From the NCBI GenBank assembly GCA_021778165.1, contig JAJYCU010000013.1, forward strand, positions 1-8,991: 8,991 bases of DNA. The letters are read 5' to 3'. Positions 5,243 through 8,991 of this stretch are shown here, in pieces; within the stretch, counting starts at the first letter, position 1; every line of letters begins with the position of its first letter. The notes under the pieces were generated by a model. That model did not search any database and had not been told where the DNA came from. It saw only the letters and a program-made list of their open reading frames with translations. The stretch is from a bacterium (GTDB taxonomy: Bacteria > Patescibacteria > Saccharimonadia > Saccharimonadales > UBA4665). Both the position numbers and the translations under genes were made by a program.

Positions 5243-6052
5243 TTAGCCTGCGATAAATGATCGCATCGATAAACTTCCCATATCAATTACTTGGTTAAAA
5301 TACTGCAATTCCTCGTTTTTATCAAGTAATGACATTGCCGCCAACATCGGGCGATAATGATCATCAAAAGCAACGGCAAAATCTGCTGCTTTAGTCATTT
5401 TTTTTGGATTAACTAATAAATCTAAATTATGTTCATCCATTTGTTTTGCAGCTATATAATCAAACTCTTGAGCCCAATCAAAAATTTTATTATCATAGAA
5501 ATTAAGTAATCTTAAATTATGAACTAAATTTCCGCTACCTATAAAAATTACTCCTTTTTTTCTAAGTGGTTTAAGTAATTTAAACATTGTGACAAGTTGT
5601 GGCAGTGTCATGCTCATATCTAAGCTTACTTGTAGGACAGGGACACTTGGTTTTGGTGCTAGAAATTTCATAACTGACCATGTACCATGATCTAAACCCC
5701 AAGTTCCATCAAGCTGAGCTTCATATTTTAAAAAAGCTTCTTGCAGAATTTTTGCAATATTAAGGTCTCCCTTAGCCCGATACTCAACCTGATAAAGTTC
5801 TGGCGGGAAACCATACATATCATAAATTATTGGCTGTTTAGGCGCGTCCGTTATATGGGTTCCTTCAGTTAACCAATGCGCGCTAATAACAATAAATGCC
5901 TGAGCTTCTGGTAAATTAGATCCAATTTTAGACCATGTTCTTGTTATTTCATTATCTAAAATTGCGTTCATAGGATTACCATGACCAACAAATAATACTG
6001 GCATTTTTGGGCTAGGTTTTAATATATTATCTAGGTCTTTTAACTGATCCAT
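5243..6052 (-). CDS. Class III extradiol dioxygenase, YgiD/DODA type
   Basis: A 269-residue member of the LigB-like group that includes E. coli YgiD (4,5-DOPA extradiol dioxygenase) and plant DODA, which use a single metal ion and O2 to cleave catechol rings. The diagnostic motifs are intact: LFVGHGNPMNA (20-30) with H24, ISAHW (56-60) with H59, the catalytic GLDHGTW (119-125) with H122, GSGNLVHNL (172-180) with H178, and DDHYRP (230-235) with H232. By family precedent H24, H59 and H232 bind the metal and H122 is the acid-base residue. Length is close to the usual 260-270. The gene follows the HxlR-type regulator after 2 bases (TAA-AA-ATG) without an SD, so translation is probably coupled. 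The context suggests removal of toxic catechols or quinone precursors rather than growth on aromatics; the substrate is unproved. Confidence 0.93.
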   Translation of the reverse strand: MDQLKDLDNILKPSPKMPVLFVGHGNPMNAILDNEITRTWSKIGSNLPEAQAFIVISAHWLTEGTHITDAPKQPIIYDMYGFPPELYQVEYRAKGDLNIAKILQEAFLKYEAQLDGTWGLDHGTWSVMKFLAPKPSVPVLQVSLDMSMTLPQLVTMFKLLKPLRKKGVIFIGSGNLVHNLRLLNFYDNKIFDWAQEFDYIAAKQMDEHNLDLLVNPKKMTKAADFAVAFDDHYRPMLAAMSLLDKNEELQYFNQVIDMGSLSMRSFIAG

Positions 6053-6054
6053 TT

Positions 6055-6375
6055 TTAATTATTTAAATTAGCTTTAGCTGCAAAGTCGTTATACGCTTTT
6101 ATGATTGGCAGTGAATTAAACCCTAAATCACTTAAGCGGTAAGTGACCGATAGTTTATCAATCGTTGCATGGCTTCGGGTAACTAGATGAGCTTCTTCTA
6201 ATTTTTTCAATCGATTAGTTAAAGTTACTGGGTTTATATTATTTAAATGTCGCTCTAGAGCACAAAAACGACTTTCGCCACGGCTCAATACATCTATAAT
6301 TCGTAAAGTCCAATAATCACCCAGTAATTTAACGCTTGGTAAACACAAATCAGTTTTTTCTATAATCGTTTTCAT
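6055..6375 (-). CDS. HxlR/DUF24-family transcriptional regulator
   Basis: A 106-residue winged helix-turn-helix protein. It shows the family order: an N-terminal cysteine C11 (DLCLPSVKLLGDYWTLRII, 9-27, matching the usual C-P-...-G-x-W-T-l-x-I), ESRFCALERHL (34-44), the recognition helix region NPVTLTNRLKKLEEAHLV (48-65), a wing VTYRLSDLGF (77-86), and a dimerisation helix at the end. In YodB, HypR and relatives the equivalent cysteine senses quinones, diamide or other electrophiles. A second cysteine, C38, is present. The gene is the promoter-proximal member of an operon with the extradiol dioxygenase, which fits control of catechol or quinone detoxification. A palindrome overlaps its -10 box and is a candidate autoregulatory operator. 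The start ATG has no SD and lies about 6 bases from the predicted transcript start. Confidence 0.9.
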   Translation of the reverse strand: MKTIIEKTDLCLPSVKLLGDYWTLRIIDVLSRGESRFCALERHLNNINPVTLTNRLKKLEEAHLVTRSHATIDKLSVTYRLSDLGFNSLPIIKAYNDFAAKANLNN

Positions 6376-6387
6376 AACACTACAAAT

Positions 6388-6410
6388 ATTATAGTACTAT
6401 TTATATAAAT
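6388..6410. promoter_or_regulatory. HxlR promoter -10 with two adjoining palindromes (candidate operator)
   Basis: On the minus strand TATAAT (6388-6393) is a perfect -10 box 12 bases before the HxlR ATG. Overlapping it is the palindrome ATAGTACTAT (6391-6400), which runs into a second palindrome ATTTATATAAAT (6399-6410). A repressor bound here would block the HxlR-dioxygenase promoter. The site is also about 40 bases upstream of the Nudix gene start, so it could influence both. HxlR/DUF24 regulators are known to bind TACT/AGTA-type palindromes near their own promoters; the centre AGTACT fits loosely. Confidence 0.45.
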
Positions 6411-6425
6411 TAAGCCATACTTTAT

Positions 6426-6434
6426 TGATATAAT
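6426..6434 (+). promoter_or_regulatory. Extended -10 promoter of the Nudix gene, leaderless type
   Basis: TGATATAAT (6426-6434) is a perfect extended -10 (TGN-TATAAT) ending 6 bases before the ATG at 6441. No clear -35 is present, as is common for extended -10 promoters. The TGA within it is an in-frame stop, so the coding start cannot be further upstream and the mRNA should begin at the ATG. Confidence 0.65.
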
Positions 6435-6440
6435 CAATTT

Positions 6441-6875
6441 ATGACTTCTTACCCAAAAAGAATTGAAATCGTAACAGGCGTAATAATCGAGAACGATTTG
6501 GGCCAAATATTTCTGACAAAATCAAAATACTGGCTGAATAAATACGTTTTACCTGGAGGGTTAATAAACCCTGGCGAAACAATTTTTGAGGCGACTAAAC
6601 GCAAGATTAAATCAGACTTAAATTTAGAAGTTCAACCAATAGCCACATTCAATTTCGGTGAATTAATTGATTCTAATGACTTCAAAAGATCGGCTCACTA
6701 TATATATTTCAATGTTCATTGCAAAATTGTTAGTGGTAAACCGACAGTTGACCAGTCTAAATACTTTGATTATTTGTGGCTTAATCCTAAAGAAAGTTTA
6801 AAACTTAATCTAGCCGAATCTTTTGATAACAGTATCTTAAAATTCATTGAATATTTAAAAACCGTAAAAAAGTAA
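6441..6875 (+). CDS. Nudix-fold protein with degenerate Nudix box
   Basis: A 144-residue Nudix-superfamily protein. The fold is indicated by VTGVIIENDLGQIFLTKSK (11-29), the YVLPGGLINPGE block (35-46), an acidic middle strand region and YFDYLWLNPKES (97-108, numbering approximate) near the C-terminus. The catalytic box is altered: from G40 it has G-x5-E46-x7-R54, but where the family has R-E-U-x-E-E it reads RKIKSD (54-59), so the metal-binding glutamates are replaced by K55, S58 and D59. Hydrolase activity is therefore doubtful; it may bind a nucleotide or nucleotide sugar as a sensor or use a different residue set. The start is fixed by an in-frame TGA in the promoter, and the message looks leaderless. 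It is divergent from the HxlR operon and upstream of the ABC-F gene. Confidence 0.85.
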   Translation: MTSYPKRIEIVTGVIIENDLGQIFLTKSKYWLNKYVLPGGLINPGETIFEATKRKIKSDLNLEVQPIATFNFGELIDSNDFKRSAHYIYFNVHCKIVSGKPTVDQSKYFDYLWLNPKESLKLNLAESFDNSILKFIEYLKTVKK

Positions 6876-6879
6876 CAGT

Positions 6880-6908
6880 TTGCCGACCTATTGATTGATT
6901 GGTACAAT
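6880..6908 (+). promoter_or_regulatory. Promoter of the ABC-F gene
   Basis: TTGCCG (6880-6885), a 17-base spacer and TACAAT (6903-6908), preceded by TGG as an extended -10. It begins 5 bases after the Nudix stop, so the ABC-F gene can be transcribed alone. The expected transcript start (about 6915) rules out the in-frame TTG at 6891 as the start codon and favours ATG 6918. Confidence 0.6.
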
Positions 6909-6917
6909 AGCATGACT

Positions 6918-8579
6918 ATGCTTATATCTGTAAATCTATCTGAAAAATCTTTTGGTAATAAACCACTTTATACTAATGTAAATTTCGACATCCAGGAAGG
7001 TGAAAAAATTGGATTAATCGGTCGTAATGGTTGTGGAAAATCAACTCTATTCCATCTTATAAGTGGAACTGATAAAGATTATCAGGGTGATATAGATTTT
7101 AAAAAAGGCGTCACGATCGTCATGACTAGACAAGATCATCATGGGCTAGGTGATGAAATAGTGGCAAGTTATATTCAGAATGATTTACCAGATTTCGTTA
7201 GGCTAAACAATATTATTCAGACTTACCCTGAACATATGGGTGATAATATGAAATCACTCCAAACTTACAGTAATGCCCTTGAGCGATTTAATGACCTAGG
7301 CTATTTCCAAATTAACGAAGAGCTAAAACAAGCTTTCAATGATTATCAACTCGACAATGATCATTTAGAAAAAAAACTAAAACTTCTTAGTGGTGGTCAG
7401 AAGAGAATGGTTGAATTAATTAAAATTCAAAGAGCTCGGGCTGATTTAGCATTAATAGATGAACCGACTAATCATATGGACTACATCGCTAAAGAAGCAT
7501 TTATAAAATGGTTAAAAAATACTAGCGATGCAGTCTTAGTAATTACTCACGATAGGGATATATTGCAGATTGTCGATCGAATTATCGAAATCAGAGATAA
7601 AAAATCATTTAATTTCAAAGGAAATTATGAACATTATTTAAAGATTAATCGCAATCAAATCACATCCCAGGTAAATGAATACGATTTAACTTTGCGTCAT
7701 ATTGAAAACTTAAAAGCAGATCAAATTCGATTTAGAAGATTAAAAGAAAAATCCCGAACTCCAGGTACAATTAAAAGATTCAAATCTCTTGAACAAAGAG
7801 TCACAAAAGAACTTGCAACTTTAACTTCAGTCGAGAAACCATCATTCTGGATTGATAGAGATGGTGCCGAAGAACTAAACTCCAAAATGACCAACGCCTA
7901 TCAAAAATATAAAGCTCAAAATATTAGACTAGATACTAATAAATCAAAAGAAAGCCGGACGAGCCATCGATTAATTGAAGTAACTAATTTAAGTCTAGGT
8001 TATAATGAAAAACCATTATTCAAAGACATAAATTTCAGTTTATTTGAAGGGGAAAGACTAAGATTACACGGTCGAAATGGTACCGGAAAAACAACTTTAG
8101 TTAAAGCAATTATGTCTAAATCCAGTAAACAAAATTCTGACAGCCAAATTTTTAGTGGCCAGATAGCTCTTGAAACAAATTTGAAAATTGGATTATATGA
8201 ACAAGAAATCGCTGAAAAATTTTTAAGTCTAAGCCTTTATGAAGCGATAGAACAATCTCTGCTTGAAAAAAATGAACCTGTAAGCGACCAACGAATTAAG
8301 AGATTAATGAGCGACTATTTATTTGAACCAAATGCAGATAGCCATACTCCAATAAATTTACTAAGTGGTGGCCAGATAGCTAGATTCCAATTAATCAGAA
8401 TGCTCCTAAATAACCCAACATTATTGATATTGGACGAACCAACAAACCATTTAGATTTACCTAGCATAGAAGAACTAGAAAATGCCTTAACTAATTATCA
8501 TGGCGCAATTATTTACATCTCTCATGATAGTTATTTTGCCAAAAAGGTTGGTGGTGATACTTTACTAATAAATCCTTAA
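6918..8579 (+). CDS. ABC-F family ATPase (ribosome-associated type)
   Basis: A 553-residue protein with two ABC ATPase domains and no membrane segments, the layout of ABC-F proteins that act at the ribosomal E site in translation control or antibiotic protection. Domain 1 has Walker A GRNGCGKST (35-43), signature LSGGQ (157-161), Walker B LALIDEP (177-183) with NHMD, and switch His211 (ITHDRD). A charged helical linker (about 240-330, rich in K/R/E) is the interdomain P-site-reaching element. Domain 2 has GRNGTGKTT (385-393), LSGGQ (482-486), LLILDEP (502-508) with NHLD, and His536 (ISHDS). All catalytic residues are present. No long C-terminal extension is present. ATGs at 6912 and 6918 are both possible; 6918 fits the promoter spacing, and the start at TTG 6891 lies inside the promoter. 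Resistance versus housekeeping role cannot be decided by eye. Confidence 0.93.
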   Translation: MLISVNLSEKSFGNKPLYTNVNFDIQEGEKIGLIGRNGCGKSTLFHLISGTDKDYQGDIDFKKGVTIVMTRQDHHGLGDEIVASYIQNDLPDFVRLNNIIQTYPEHMGDNMKSLQTYSNALERFNDLGYFQINEELKQAFNDYQLDNDHLEKKLKLLSGGQKRMVELIKIQRARADLALIDEPTNHMDYIAKEAFIKWLKNTSDAVLVITHDRDILQIVDRIIEIRDKKSFNFKGNYEHYLKINRNQITSQVNEYDLTLRHIENLKADQIRFRRLKEKSRTPGTIKRFKSLEQRVTKELATLTSVEKPSFWIDRDGAEELNSKMTNAYQKYKAQNIRLDTNKSKESRTSHRLIEVTNLSLGYNEKPLFKDINFSLFEGERLRLHGRNGTGKTTLVKAIMSKSSKQNSDSQIFSGQIALETNLKIGLYEQEIAEKFLSLSLYEAIEQSLLEKNEPVSDQRIKRLMSDYLFEPNADSHTPINLLSGGQIARFQLIRMLLNNPTLLILDEPTNHLDLPSIEELENALTNYHGAIIYISHDSYFAKKVGGDTLLINP

Positions 8580-8593
8580 TCCTACTTATTTTT

Positions 8594-8622
8594 TTGCTAT
8601 TTTATTAATATGATTATATAAT
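8594..8622 (+). promoter_or_regulatory. Promoter of the CDF-like gene
   Basis: TTGCTA (8594-8599), a 17-base spacer and a perfect TATAAT (8617-8622), ending 9 bases before the ATG at 8632. No SD is present. The -35 box again has the TTGC form. Predicted leader is 0-3 bases. Confidence 0.65.
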
Positions 8623-8631
8623 AATATTCTC

Positions 8632-8991
8632 ATGGAACATGGATTAAAAAATAATAGCTCAACTATTAACCATAATAGACGAACGCCATTTTGGATTGAT
8701 TTTGCCACCAGCACCAGTCTGATTCTTGGCGCTACTGAAGTAATTGTTGGTTTAAAACTTGGTGGCGGGAATACTGTGCTGGCAAATTCAGTAGAGATGT
8801 TGGACAACGGGACTTATGCACTTGATTCGATGGCAGCACGAAGTGAATCTAATAGAAAACGTAACCATAGATTGAGAAGATTAGCCGGAGGGTTAATTTG
8901 TGCCGCATCATTATATGTTGCTACAAATTCAACCTATGATTTAATCGAAAACCACAACCCTGAAGTTAGCCCAATATTTGATCTATTTACT
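8632..8991 (+). CDS. CDF-like cation efflux protein, N-terminal part (runs off right edge)
   Basis: The 120 visible residues match the first half of the membrane domain of a cation diffusion facilitator, which exports Zn, Mn, Fe or similar ions by proton antiport. A basic N-terminus (1-20) is followed by helix 1 (about 22-43, DFATSTSLILGATEVIVGLK). Helix 2 carries VLANSVEMLDNGTYALDSM (49-67), then a basic loop (70-82), and helix 3 is LAGGLICAASLYVATNSTYD (84-103) followed by LIENHNPEVSP, like the E-x-I-x-x-x-x-x-P end of CDF helix 3. In helix 2, canonical CDFs have H or D, then D four residues later; by my alignment this protein has E55 and N59, with D58 beside it. An in-frame TGA lies seven codons upstream with no intervening ATG, so the start is firm. 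It is monocistronic at its 5' end, after the ABC-F gene. Confidence 0.62.
   Translation, partial: MEHGLKNNSSTINHNRRTPFWIDFATSTSLILGATEVIVGLKLGGGNTVLANSVEMLDNGTYALDSMAARSESNRKRNHRLRRLAGGLICAASLYVATNSTYDLIENHNPEVSPIFDLFT

Noticed and set aside
6891..6917. TTG start for the ABC-F protein, adding 9 residues
   Set aside because: The TTG lies inside the spacer of the promoter (-10 at 6903-6908), so it would not be in the mRNA.
8566..8595. Possible terminator after the ABC-F gene: AATAA/TTATT arms and seven T at 8589-8595
   Set aside because: The stem is only five A-T pairs with a long loop; the T-run alone is expected in this AT-rich DNA and overlaps the next -35 box.
8586..8807. Minus-strand open frame of 73 codons
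   Set aside because: It is antisense to the CDF-like gene and its promoter; no family resemblance.
1..8991. Alternative genetic code (TGA as glycine, as in Gracilibacteria)
   Set aside because: All recognised proteins read through completely with GGN glycines and need no in-frame TGA; TGA also acts as an in-frame stop just before several ATGs.
1..8991. tRNA, rRNA, CRISPR, insertion sequence or prophage
   Set aside because: No T-loop-like GTTCGA elements, spaced repeats, transposase or phage motifs were seen on either strand.

Overview
The window is AT-rich, densely packed bacterial DNA carrying 14 protein genes, two of them cut by the window edges. No rRNA, tRNA, CRISPR array, insertion sequence or transposase was seen. 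All 13 visible stop codons are TAA (11) or TAG (2), and glycine uses ordinary GGN codons, so the standard bacterial code applies. Most genes have no Shine-Dalgarno sequence. Several have a -10 box ending only 5 to 9 bases before the ATG, which implies leaderless mRNAs. The small genome-style layout, the many short unrecognised proteins and the leaderless starts fit a Patescibacteria (CPR) lineage such as Saccharibacteria. That is inference, because no marker gene is present.

Region by region: (a) 1-326, the N-terminal part of an MFS efflux-type transporter on the minus strand. (b) 490-1858, a plus-strand operon with 2-base gaps: a small four-cysteine protein, a DUF6624 protein and an RBBP9/YdeN-like alpha/beta hydrolase. 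(c) 1907-2753, a divergent pair: a two-helix membrane protein (minus) and a hypothetical protein with a C-terminal cysteine cluster (plus). (d) 2787-5133, a minus-strand block. Two adjacent hypothetical genes (208 and 121 residues) lie upstream of an SPFH/stomatin-like membrane protein, which is followed by a 137-residue hypothetical with its own possible promoter. (e) 5243-6375, a minus-strand two-gene operon: an HxlR-type regulator with a conserved N-terminal cysteine and a YgiD/DODA-type class III extradiol dioxygenase. (f) 6441-8579, plus strand: a Nudix-fold protein with a degenerate Nudix box, then an ABC-F ATPase. (g) 8632-8991, the start of a CDF-like cation transporter whose second-helix metal site differs from the canonical motif.

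Functional themes are stress and detoxification (MFS, HxlR plus dioxygenase, ABC-F, CDF-like) and membrane organisation (SPFH). The most distinctive signal is regulatory. A recurrent promoter form has -35 TTGCNN, a 16-17 base spacer, a -10 box, and then the ATG almost at the predicted transcription start. Alongside it are SD-less operon genes spaced stop-NN-ATG, and two adjoining palindromes between the HxlR and Nudix genes. No complete undescribed defence or mobile system could be demonstrated. The best candidates for new biology are the unannotated small-protein operons (490-1858 and 4121-5133).
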